From: an uncultured Phascolarctobacterium sp.
Lineage (GTDB): Bacteria; Bacillota; Negativicutes; Acidaminococcales; Acidaminococcaceae
DNA length: 19,681 bases
Direction: 5' to 3'
Assembly (NCBI GenBank): GCA_900552855.1
Contig: USBG01000020.1
Span: forward strand, 1-19,681
The translations under genes were made by a program, and so were the position numbers. The notes under the pieces are model-generated. The model worked only from the letters and a program-made list of their open reading frames with translations. It searched no databases and was not told the origin of the DNA. The stretch's first letter is position 1, and each line of letters begins with the position of its first letter. This document shows positions 7,679 to 13,850 of the stretch, piece after piece.

Positions 7679-8444
7679 CATACAAGCTGCTTTTGAAAAT
7701 GGTAAGGCCTTTGTTGCCTTTATTACTTGTGGTGACCCTGATTTAGAAACTACTGCTGCTGCAATTCGCCAAGCAGTGCAAAATGGTGCAGATATGATAG
7801 AGCTAGGCATTCCCTTTTCTGACCCAACAGCAGAAGGGCCTGTTATCCAGGCTGCTAATTTACGAGCCTTAGCTAATGGTGTGACAACGGATAAGATTTT
7901 TGCTATGGTGGAGGAGCTGCGTAAGGAAGTAAAAATTCCTCTTTTGTTTATGACATATGCAAATGTAATCTTTTCCTATGGAACAGAAGCGTTTATAGCA
8001 AAGTGTAGTGATGCTGGTATTAATGGAATTATTGTTCCTGATCTACCATATGAGGAAAAGAACGAATTTCAGCCAGCTTGTACTAAATATGGTGTTAAGC
8101 TGATTTCTGTTATCGCACCAACCTCTGCCAATCGTATAACTATGATTGCCAAGAATGCAGAGGGCTTTATCTATATTGCGTCAAGTATTGGAGTTGTTGG
8201 TACAAGGCAGGTAGTTTATGAAGATTTAGAAAGTGTTGTTCGAAAAGTACGTCAAAATACAACTTTGCCCTGTGTTATAGGCTTTGGCATTGCTGATTCT
8301 AAGCAGGCAAAAGCATTGGCGCAGCTAGCAGACGGTGTTATTGTAGGTACTGCTATCGTTAAGCTTTTGGCTGAGTATGGTAAGGAGGCCCCCAAAAGGG
8401 TTGGAGAATATGTTAAGCTACTGAAGCAGTCTATTAATTTATGA
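7671..8444 (+). CDS. trpA: Tryptophan synthase alpha chain TrpA
   Basis: 257 residues from the ATG at 7671, preceded by GAGGAGAGGA and overlapping the trpB stop by 8 nt (ATGAATAA). An upstream in-frame ATG at 7599 lies inside trpB and is not used. It is a TIM-barrel enzyme that cleaves indole-3-glycerol phosphate to indole and glyceraldehyde 3-phosphate and passes indole to TrpB. The catalytic Glu is E44 in MIELGIPFSDP. The position of the E. coli catalytic Asp60 carries Glu55 (DPTAEGP), a conservative change that I recall from other Firmicutes. SSIGVVG and the glycine-rich phosphate loop near GFGIAD are present. It ends the operon, with a terminator about 150 nt downstream. Confidence 0.95.
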   Translation: MNNIQAAFENGKAFVAFITCGDPDLETTAAAIRQAVQNGADMIELGIPFSDPTAEGPVIQAANLRALANGVTTDKIFAMVEELRKEVKIPLLFMTYANVIFSYGTEAFIAKCSDAGINGIIVPDLPYEEKNEFQPACTKYGVKLISVIAPTSANRITMIAKNAEGFIYIASSIGVVGTRQVVYEDLESVVRKVRQNTTLPCVIGFGIADSKQAKALAQLADGVIVGTAIVKLLAEYGKEAPKRVGEYVKLLKQSINL

Positions 8445-8593
8445 GTAGTAGCACAGTTGTAATAGCCGTAATTGATTAAGCCATTTAAAAAGCTTTGGTT
8501 AACAGCGTGCTGAGAAAAAATCATATTTATGGACTCATAGGTATTAAGAAGTATTGGACTATATAATTGCCAATAATTATGCTATAAACTAAA

Positions 8594-8649
8594 AAAGCTA
8601 TGATTATCACTTGTTTAGGTAATAATCATAGCTTTAAATTTTTTATTTT
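8594..8649. terminator. Bidirectional terminator between trpA and lacI-type gene
   Basis: A perfect 14-bp stem AAAGCTATGATTAT (8594-8607) with ATAATCATAGCTTT (8622-8635) and a 14-nt loop is flanked by A-run AAAAAA on the left (U-run for minus transcripts) and AAATTTTTTATTTT on the right. It serves the converging trpBA and lacI-type transcripts. The 8445-8593 stretch before it shows no gene. Confidence 0.9.
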
Positions 8650-9713
8650 GTTTTTACAGGACCTGATGTTTTGCGGACAACAAGACTGCATTTATATTCC
8701 ACATGAGTAATACTTTTAAACTTGCCATTATTATGATAGCTGGATAATTCTTCCTTTAAGAGTTGGAAGGCACTTTGACCACAATCAGTTAAGGAGTTGT
8801 CAATAGTTGTCAGTCCAAGGCCACGGATGCGTGAAGGGAAGATATTATCAAAGCCGCATAGGCTAATATCCTCTGGAATACGTAATCCTTTATCTATGAG
8901 AGCATCATATACACCATAGGCAACCATATCATTAATAGCAACCATAGCAGTTGTTTGCGGAGCCTTTTCTAGGCATTGCAGCGCAAGCTCGTAGCCGGTG
9001 CTGTATTCCACATCAACGTGGGAAAGCTCATATTCAGGAGTAATGTTTTTGGTAAAGACGCGTAATTGTGCTCCTTGATATTTATCGCAGATAGCTTCTA
9101 TACCCTGACAACGACGTACACGGGAGGAATGTTGTTCGTTCAAAGGACTGGAGAGATAGGCTATGTTTTTATGACCATGCTCCAATAAATGCTTGCCAAC
9201 CAGCTGTCCTGCAGTAAAGTTGTTCATGTCCACAGTTGCTATTTCCAAATCATTGCGTCTATCACCTATGGCAACCACAGGCATGGATTTGCTCAAATCG
9301 TAGGCTAGCTCAGGCTGCTGCGGAATCATGGCAAAAATAACGCCTGCAACATTAAACTTTTTAGCCTGCTCCATTATAAACTTTTCTGTATTAACATCCC
9401 AGTAGGTTGTGCGTACTGATGTTGTATATCCATCACGGCGTGCTGCAATTTCTATACCTTGAATAATAGTAGTATAAAAGGGGTTGAAGAGAGAAGGGCA
9501 GACAATGATAATTACTGTATCAGATGGTTTTATTAAGGAAAAGCTTTTTCCCTTAGAGCTTTTGTATCCCATGGATTCAACCAATGCGTAAACCTGCTCC
9601 ACAGTTTCCTTATTAAAGCGGTTGATGCTGCGTTGATTTAAAATCATAGAAACACTTGCAGGGGAAATACCTGCTTTAGCGGCAATATCCTTTAAAGTAA
9701 CTTTTTTTGCCAT
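8643..9713 (-). CDS. LacI-family transcriptional regulator
   Basis: 356 residues from the ATG at 9713. I chose this start over the longer frame (from 9743) because AAGGAG lies 6 nt upstream of it and the protein then starts MAKKVTLKDIAAKAGIS, the usual LacI start. The helix-turn-helix is KDIAAKAGISPASVSMILN (about residues 7-25). The usual Arg of the recognition helix (position 22 in LacI) is Met here, which suggests a non-standard operator. The remaining part is a periplasmic-binding-protein-like sensor domain with typical elements (GVIFAMIPQQPE, AINDMVAYG, ISLCGFDNI). It lies downstream of glpQ on the same strand and next to the divergent TRAP operon, so it probably regulates this glycerol-related locus. 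Its effector is not readable from sequence. Confidence 0.93.
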   Translation of the reverse strand: MAKKVTLKDIAAKAGISPASVSMILNQRSINRFNKETVEQVYALVESMGYKSSKGKSFSLIKPSDTVIIIVCPSLFNPFYTTIIQGIEIAARRDGYTTSVRTTYWDVNTEKFIMEQAKKFNVAGVIFAMIPQQPELAYDLSKSMPVVAIGDRRNDLEIATVDMNNFTAGQLVGKHLLEHGHKNIAYLSSPLNEQHSSRVRRCQGIEAICDKYQGAQLRVFTKNITPEYELSHVDVEYSTGYELALQCLEKAPQTTAMVAINDMVAYGVYDALIDKGLRIPEDISLCGFDNIFPSRIRGLGLTTIDNSLTDCGQSAFQLLKEELSSYHNNGKFKSITHVEYKCSLVVRKTSGPVKTK

Positions 9714-9731
9714 GTTCATCTCCTTCCTGTG

Positions 9732-9762
9732 AAAAACGCACATTCCGTTTAGGGAATGTGCG
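9732..9762 (-). terminator. Terminator/attenuator hairpin between glpQ and the lacI-type gene
   Basis: A perfect 10-bp stem CGCACATTCC (9737-9746) with GGAATGTGCG (9753-9762) and 6-nt loop is followed, on the minus strand, by TTTTT (9732-9736). It ends only ~10 nt before the regulator's Shine-Dalgarno. It can stop glpQ transcripts, yet no separate promoter for the regulator is obvious in this 67-bp gap, so partial read-through is likely. Confidence 0.75.
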
Positions 9763-9780
9763 CTATATTTTTCGTAGTGA

Positions 9781-10515
9781 TTATTTTACGCGACCAGTAA
9801 CCTTTGCTGCGATATCGGGGAAGTTGGTGATAAGAACATCAACGCCATTATCAATCAGCTTTTGCATGGTTTCGGCATCGTTAGGAGTCCAAATTTGCAG
9901 CTTAACGCCTTTAGCGTGCAGCTCATCACCCAGACCAGGCATCAGACCAAAGGAGGTGCGTGCATTTAAGGTAGCCGCTCCCTGGCTTACGCAGTAGTCT
10001 GCAGAGTTAACAATCCAGTCCTCAATCAGAAGACCGCAGTTAGCTTCAGGCTCCAGCTCTTTAATGCGTTTAATGGTGTAATGGTTAAAGGAAGAATACC
10101 AAACTTGTTTTTCAACGCCGTATTCATGTACTAAATCAACCAATTTTTTTTCGATACCAGGATAATCATAAATACTGGTTTTAAGCTCGATATTGGTAAT
10201 TAAATTAGTAGTGCGCAGCCATTCAAAGTATTCACGCATGGTAGGAATAGTTTGACGAGGAAGGATACCTTTGATATTAATGCCTACAGAGAGCATTTTT
10301 AATTCTTCTAAGGTATAGTTTCTCAGATTACCGGTACCATTAGTAGTACGGTCCAGGGTTTCGTCGTGCATAATAACCAGCTCGCCGTCTTTAGTCATTT
10401 GTACGTCAAGCTCGATACCGTCAGCAACTGTTTCTTCTGCAACCTTTTGGAATGCCAGCATAGTATTTTCGGGATAATAACCGGAAAAGCCACGATGGGC
10501 GAAAATCATAGTCAT
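9781..10515 (-). CDS. glpQ: Cytoplasmic glycerophosphodiester phosphodiesterase (GlpQ/UgpQ type)
   Basis: 244 residues, with AAGGAGG 8 nt before the ATG at 10515. No signal peptide is present, so the enzyme is cytoplasmic like UgpQ. It hydrolyses glycerophosphodiesters (deacylated phospholipids) to glycerol-3-phosphate and an alcohol. The GDPD motifs are clear: H7-R8-G9 and PENT (15-18), metal ligands E35 and D37 in GIELDV, catalytic H50 in VIMHDETLDRTTNG, and E110 in NIELKTS. The C-terminal IWTPND and ITNFPD strands complete the TIM barrel. It is divergent from the TRAP operon and upstream of the LacI-type regulator; glycerol kinase lies further on. Its promoter overlaps the phased TTCAACA repeats. 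Confidence 0.93.
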   Translation of the reverse strand: MTMIFAHRGFSGYYPENTMLAFQKVAEETVADGIELDVQMTKDGELVIMHDETLDRTTNGTGNLRNYTLEELKMLSVGINIKGILPRQTIPTMREYFEWLRTTNLITNIELKTSIYDYPGIEKKLVDLVHEYGVEKQVWYSSFNHYTIKRIKELEPEANCGLLIEDWIVNSADYCVSQGAATLNARTSFGLMPGLGDELHAKGVKLQIWTPNDAETMQKLIDNGVDVLITNFPDIAAKVTGRVK

Positions 10516-10553
10516 GGATAAAGCCTCCTTAATTTTAAAAGAATTTTTAGTTC

Positions 10554-10580
10554 TTCAATAAAGTTCAACAATCTTCAACA
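10554..10580 (+). repeat. Three phased TTCAAYA direct repeats at the glpQ promoter
   Basis: TTCAATA (10554-10560), TTCAACA (10564-10570) and TTCAACA (10574-10580) lie head-to-tail with an exact 10-bp period, and a weaker copy (TTATAAC) begins at 10584 within the -10. They lie immediately downstream of the glpQ -10, over its start point and 5' leader (reading TGTTGAA on that strand). One helical turn per repeat suggests binding of a tandem OmpR/PhoB-type regulator. Confidence 0.6.
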
Positions 10581-10582
10581 GA

Positions 10583-10611
10583 ATTATAACAGATAGTTTA
10601 GGAATTTTCAA
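10583..10611 (-). promoter_or_regulatory. Promoter of glpQ
   Basis: On the minus strand TTGAAA (10611-10606), a 17-bp spacer and a perfect TATAAT (10588-10583) direct transcription toward glpQ, with a start near 10576, inside the TTCAACA repeats. Confidence 0.8.
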
Positions 10612-10625
10612 GCGGGATATTTAAT

Positions 10626-10638
10626 GTCCCTAGGGGAC
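10626..10638. promoter_or_regulatory. Palindrome GTCCC-TAG-GGGAC between the two divergent promoters
   Basis: A perfect 5-bp inverted repeat with a 3-nt centre, extendable to 17 bp (10624-10640) with one G-T pair, stands between the glpQ -35 (10606) and the dctP -35 (10694). A second, weaker inverted repeat ATAAGG/CCTTAT follows at 10641-10661. It is a candidate operator for the adjacent LacI-type regulator, though it lacks the usual central CG. Confidence 0.35.
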
Positions 10639-10693
10639 GTATAAGGGCCATAAAGCCTTATGCAGTCTAGGTTTTTGAAATGTTGGAAATTTA

Positions 10694-10722
10694 TTGACAA
10701 TTGTGTGAAGCTTTGATAAGAT
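10694..10722 (+). promoter_or_regulatory. Promoter of the dctPQM TRAP operon
   Basis: A perfect -35 TTGACA (10694-10699), 17-bp spacer and -10 TAAGAT (10717-10722) predict a start near 10729, giving a ~67-nt leader that contains the second pair of TTCAACA repeats. Confidence 0.82.
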
Positions 10723-10760
10723 TGTATTCAGAAGTGGTTACGCAATTTTTCCACAAAATT

Positions 10761-10777
10761 TTCAACAAAATTCAACA
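10761..10777 (+). repeat. Two phased TTCAACA repeats in the dctP leader
   Basis: Identical TTCAACA copies at 10761-10767 and 10771-10777 again have a 10-bp period and the same orientation as the glpQ-side array. A weaker TTCCACA is at 10749-10755. They lie between the dctP start point and its AGGAGG ribosome binding site. Confidence 0.6.
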
Positions 10778-10795
10778 GGAATTAGGAGGAAGATT

Positions 10796-11833
10796 ATGAA
10801 AAAAGTATTAGCACTTTTGATGCTGGCTGTTTGCATGTTCACTTTAGTTGGCTGCGGCGGCGACAAAAAAGAAGAGAAAAAGGATGCAGCTGCTGACAAG
10901 AAAATTGTTCTGAAGCTCAGCCACGTATTCTCTCCTGACGAGCAACTCTACAAATCCATGGAGCTGGTTGCTGGTCGTATTAAAGAGAAAACTCAAGGTC
11001 GTGTTGAGATTCAATGCTATGGTCAAAACCAACTGGCTTGCTACAAGGATGGCCTGGAGCAAGTAGCTAATGGTGCAAACTTCATCTCCGTTGAGGATCC
11101 GTCTTACTTGGGTGACTATGTTCCTGACTTCAAGCCTCTGGTTGGTCCTATGATGTACCAAACCTATGATGAATATGCACAAATGATCGAAACTCCCCTC
11201 GTTCAAGATATGATTGCAAAAGCAGAGCAAAAGGGCATCAAAGTTCTGGCTCTGGACTATGTATTTGGTTTCCGTAACCTGATTACCAACAAAGTTATTA
11301 CCTGCCCTGAAGATCTGAAAGGCATGAAACTGCGTACTCCTGGCAGCAAGCTGTTCATCGACACCATTAATTCTATGGGTGCTACTGCTACCAGCCTGCC
11401 CTTCTCTGAAACTCTGTCCGGCGTTTCTCAAGGCGTAGTTGATGGTCTGGAAGGTTCTGAATTCACCAATATCGGTACTAAATGCTATGAGCACTGCAAA
11501 AACGTTGCAACTACCAAACACTTCCTGGGCACCTGCGGTGTTTACATCTCCACTAAGGTTTGGGAAAGCATTCCTGAAGCTGACCGCAAAATTGTAGCTG
11601 AAGAGTTCGCTTATGGCGGTAAAGAAATGACTAAGATTTCTTCCGACAACTACGACAAGGTTTACAAAGAGCTGGAAAGCAAAGGTGTAAAATTCAACGA
11701 TGTTGACCATGAGAAATTCTCTAAAGCAACTGAAGTTGTTTACAAACAAATGGAAGAAAAAGAAGGCGCAACTCCTGGTATCTATGAAAAACTGAAAGCA
11801 GAAGTTGAAAAGATTCGCGCTGCAAAAAAATAA
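10796..11833 (+). CDS. dctP: TRAP transporter substrate-binding lipoprotein (DctP family)
   Basis: 345 residues. A lipoprotein signal peptide (KKVLALLMLAVCMFTLVGC) has lipobox L17-V18-G19-C20, then a charged linker rich in Lys, Asp and Glu. The protein is therefore an anchored extracytoplasmic receptor. The family signature region GMKLRTPGSKLFIDTINSMG holds R180, the arginine that in characterised members pairs with a substrate carboxylate, followed by PFSETLSGVSQGVVDGLEG. AGGAGGAAGATTATG gives the start. Codon use is clearly biased to C-ending codons (AAC, TTC, TAC, ATC) compared with its neighbours, which implies high expression, normal for a receptor made in excess of its permease. The glpQ/glpK neighbourhood suggests a glycerol-derived substrate, but R180 argues for an acidic one; substrate is unknown. 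Confidence 0.93.
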   Translation: MKKVLALLMLAVCMFTLVGCGGDKKEEKKDAAADKKIVLKLSHVFSPDEQLYKSMELVAGRIKEKTQGRVEIQCYGQNQLACYKDGLEQVANGANFISVEDPSYLGDYVPDFKPLVGPMMYQTYDEYAQMIETPLVQDMIAKAEQKGIKVLALDYVFGFRNLITNKVITCPEDLKGMKLRTPGSKLFIDTINSMGATATSLPFSETLSGVSQGVVDGLEGSEFTNIGTKCYEHCKNVATTKHFLGTCGVYISTKVWESIPEADRKIVAEEFAYGGKEMTKISSDNYDKVYKELESKGVKFNDVDHEKFSKATEVVYKQMEEKEGATPGIYEKLKAEVEKIRAAKK

Positions 11834-11846
11834 TTAATCCATGAGT

Positions 11847-11891
11847 GCAAGGCGTTTCGTTTAAATTATTTTAAGCGAAACGCTTTCTTGC
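11847..11891 (+). terminator. Long hairpin after dctP: partial terminator or mRNA stabiliser
   Basis: A 14-bp stem with one G-U (GCGTTTCGTTTAAA, 11852-11865, with TTTAAGCGAAACGC, 11870-11883) has a TTAT loop. It is extended by GCAAG/CTTGC (11847-11851, 11887-11891) across a 3-nt TTT bulge. The following U-run is weak, so read-through into dctQM is expected while dctP mRNA is protected. The rest of the 190-nt gap holds a small hairpin GCTGC/GCAGC (11927-11939) and no gene. Confidence 0.7.
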
Positions 11892-12023
11892 GCGTATAAG
11901 CAATAGTTAATTTGAAAGAAGAAATGGCTGCTTAGCAGCTTATGGTTTTAAAGGGTCTACAAGCATAGGTTGGCTCACTTCTTCATTGACGGGTCTGCTT
12001 ATGTACTAGATCGGAGGCAATAA

Positions 12024-12497
12024 ATGAAATTTTTCCTGGAAAATATTGAAGATATCGTGGCTGCGATTTTTATTACCATCACCACGATTTTAGTAATTGT
12101 AAATATAATTATGCGTTATGTTTTGAATTCTGGACTTGTTTGGTCCGAGGAGGTTGCAACAGGCTGCTTTGTTTGGGCTGTGTTTATTGGTGCAGTTGCT
12201 GCATTTAAACGCAGAGGTCATGTAGGCGTTGATATTGTCGTAAAAATGATGCCTGCAGGTCCGCGCAAGGTTTTGACAACACTGATGGATATGGTGCTGG
12301 TTGTTTTAAATGGCTTTATGGCATACCTGTCCGTTTTGTATATTATGACTTCTTATACTAAGATGACACCTGTATTAGGTATTTCTTCTGCATATATCAG
12401 CTCTTCTGTGCTGATTGCATTTGTTTTGATGACCTTTTATTCTATTAAATTTGTTTATGAGGATATTACCGGTAAAGTGAAGGAGGAGGAAAAATAA
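12024..12497 (+). CDS. dctQ: TRAP transporter small membrane subunit DctQ
   Basis: 157 residues with four hydrophobic segments (about 12-32, 47-65, 88-110 and 128-148), the DctQ topology. The motif LVWSEEVATGCFVWAVFIGA after the first helix is typical of the family (E-E before helix 2, then RRGHVGVDI). GGAGG lies 6 nt before the ATG. It pairs with DctM in the Na+- or H+-driven permease and helps receive the loaded DctP. The stop and the dctM ATG share one base (TAATG). Confidence 0.92.
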   Translation: MKFFLENIEDIVAAIFITITTILVIVNIIMRYVLNSGLVWSEEVATGCFVWAVFIGAVAAFKRRGHVGVDIVVKMMPAGPRKVLTTLMDMVLVVLNGFMAYLSVLYIMTSYTKMTPVLGISSAYISSSVLIAFVLMTFYSIKFVYEDITGKVKEEEK

Positions 12498-13774
12498 TGG
12501 CTTACTTGCCCGTCTTAATCGTTTTTGTGCTGTATTTTTCCAGCCTGCCAATTGCTTATGCTTTATTTGGTGCAACCGTTTCTTACTTTACCTTTATTGA
12601 CACTGGTTCTCCTACTCACTTAATGTTCCAGCGTATTATCACCAGCACCCAATCCTTCCCCCTGCTGGCAATTCCCTTCTTTATTATGGCTGGCTCTATT
12701 ATGAACTATGCAGGTATCAGCTCTAAGCTGATGAAATTTACCGATATCCTTACTGGTCATATGTCCGGTGGTCTGGCTCAGGTAAACGTGCTGCTGTCCC
12801 TGCTTATGGGTGGTGTATCCGGTAGTGCTAACGCTGACGCTGCTATGCAAAGCAAAATGCTGGTTCCTGAAATGGAAAAGCGTGGCTATAGTAAAGCCTT
12901 TTCTGCTGCAGTAACTGCTGCTTCCTCTGCTACTACTCCTGTTATTCCGCCTGGTATTAACCTGATTATTTATGCCTTGATTGCTAGCGTGTCCGTAACT
13001 AAAATGTTTATGGCAGGCTATGTTCCTGGTATTTTAATGGCTGCAGCAATGATGATTGTTGTTGCTGTTGTTTCTAAAAGACGTGGCTATAAGCCGTCTC
13101 GTGAACGTGCTGCAACCGCAGGTGAGTTTTTTGCTCAGCTGAAGGAATCCATTTGGGCATTGCTGTTCCCCTTCGGTATTATCGCAGGTCTGCGTATGGG
13201 TATGTTTACTCCATCTGAGGCAGGTGCTGTTGCTGTTGTTTACTGTGCAATTGTAGGTATTTTTATTTACAAAGAGCTGAAATGGGAGCATTTGTGGCCT
13301 ATTATGAAGGAAACTATTTACGGTACTAGCTCCGTTTGCCTGATTATCGTTGCAGCCTCCTTCTTTGGATACTATATGAACTGGGAACGTATTCCTCAAA
13401 CTATTACTGGCGCTATGCTGGACTTTACTCAGAATCCGTATGTTATGCTGATGCTTATTAACGTGCTGCTCTTGGTTTTGGGTATGTTCCTGGAGGGTGG
13501 CGCTGCTCTGATTATTTTGGCACCGCTTTTGGTTCCGGTTGTAACTAAGCTGGGTGTAGATCCTGTTCACTTCGGTATTATTTGCATTGTAAATATCATG
13601 ATTGGTGGTTTAACACCTCCATTTGGTTCTATGATGTTTACTGTATGTGCAATAACTAATACTCCATTAGGTGATTTTATGAAGGAAGTATTCCCCTTTA
13701 TTGTTGCACTGTTAATTGCTTTAATGATTGTTACCTATTGCCCTGCATTGGTAATGTTTATTCCAAACTTGTAA
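12497..13774 (+). CDS. dctM: TRAP transporter large permease subunit DctM
   Basis: 425 residues, strongly hydrophobic, ~11-12 membrane segments, standard DctM length. Family elements are clear: LLAIPFFIMAGSIM (about 55-68), LMGGVSGSANADAAMQSKM (about 104-122) with the re-entrant hairpin, TTPVIPPGINLIIYA, and the second repeat's FTPSEAGAVAV and GGLTPPFGSMMFTVC. It forms the substrate and ion path of the transporter. It starts within the dctQ stop codon, with GGAGGAGG upstream, and is followed by a terminator before glpK. Confidence 0.95.
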   Translation: MAYLPVLIVFVLYFSSLPIAYALFGATVSYFTFIDTGSPTHLMFQRIITSTQSFPLLAIPFFIMAGSIMNYAGISSKLMKFTDILTGHMSGGLAQVNVLLSLLMGGVSGSANADAAMQSKMLVPEMEKRGYSKAFSAAVTAASSATTPVIPPGINLIIYALIASVSVTKMFMAGYVPGILMAAAMMIVVAVVSKRRGYKPSRERAATAGEFFAQLKESIWALLFPFGIIAGLRMGMFTPSEAGAVAVVYCAIVGIFIYKELKWEHLWPIMKETIYGTSSVCLIIVAASFFGYYMNWERIPQTITGAMLDFTQNPYVMLMLINVLLLVLGMFLEGGAALIILAPLLVPVVTKLGVDPVHFGIICIVNIMIGGLTPPFGSMMFTVCAITNTPLGDFMKEVFPFIVALLIALMIVTYCPALVMFIPNL

Positions 13775-13780
13775 ATTTTT

Positions 13781-13812
13781 AGGGAGGGGGATTGCACCCC
13801 TCCTTTCTTTGT
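13781..13812 (+). terminator. Terminator of the TRAP operon
   Basis: GGAGGGG (13783-13789) pairs with CCCCTCC (13797-13803), extended outward by a G-T and an A-T pair; the loop is GATTGCA and the tail TTTCTTTG. It begins 7 bp after the dctM stop and overlaps the candidate glpK -35. Confidence 0.78.
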
Positions 13813-13819
13813 TTATAAT
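13792..13819 (+). promoter_or_regulatory. Probable glpK promoter embedded in the upstream terminator
   Basis: A perfect -10 TATAAT (13814-13819) is 16 bp from a weak -35 TTGCAC (13792-13797) lying in the terminator loop. The weak -35 suggests either activator dependence or some read-through from dctM. Confidence 0.45.
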
Positions 13820-13850
13820 ATAGATAGAATGAATGAAAGGACGTGTCATT

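Noticed and set aside
10554..10777. CRISPR array
   Set aside because: Repeats are only 7 bp with 3-bp spacing; no 25-37 bp repeat-spacer pattern exists anywhere in the window and no cas genes are present.
10844..11749. 301-codon minus-strand ORF opposite dctP
   Set aside because: It mirrors dctP, whose signal peptide, motifs, promoter and RBS are all convincing; the antisense frame results from dctP's codon bias and has no family resemblance.
13833..13850. Upstream ATG for glpK
   Set aside because: The six extra residues are not typical of GlpK and the AAAGGA site falls inside that extension, correctly spaced for 13851.
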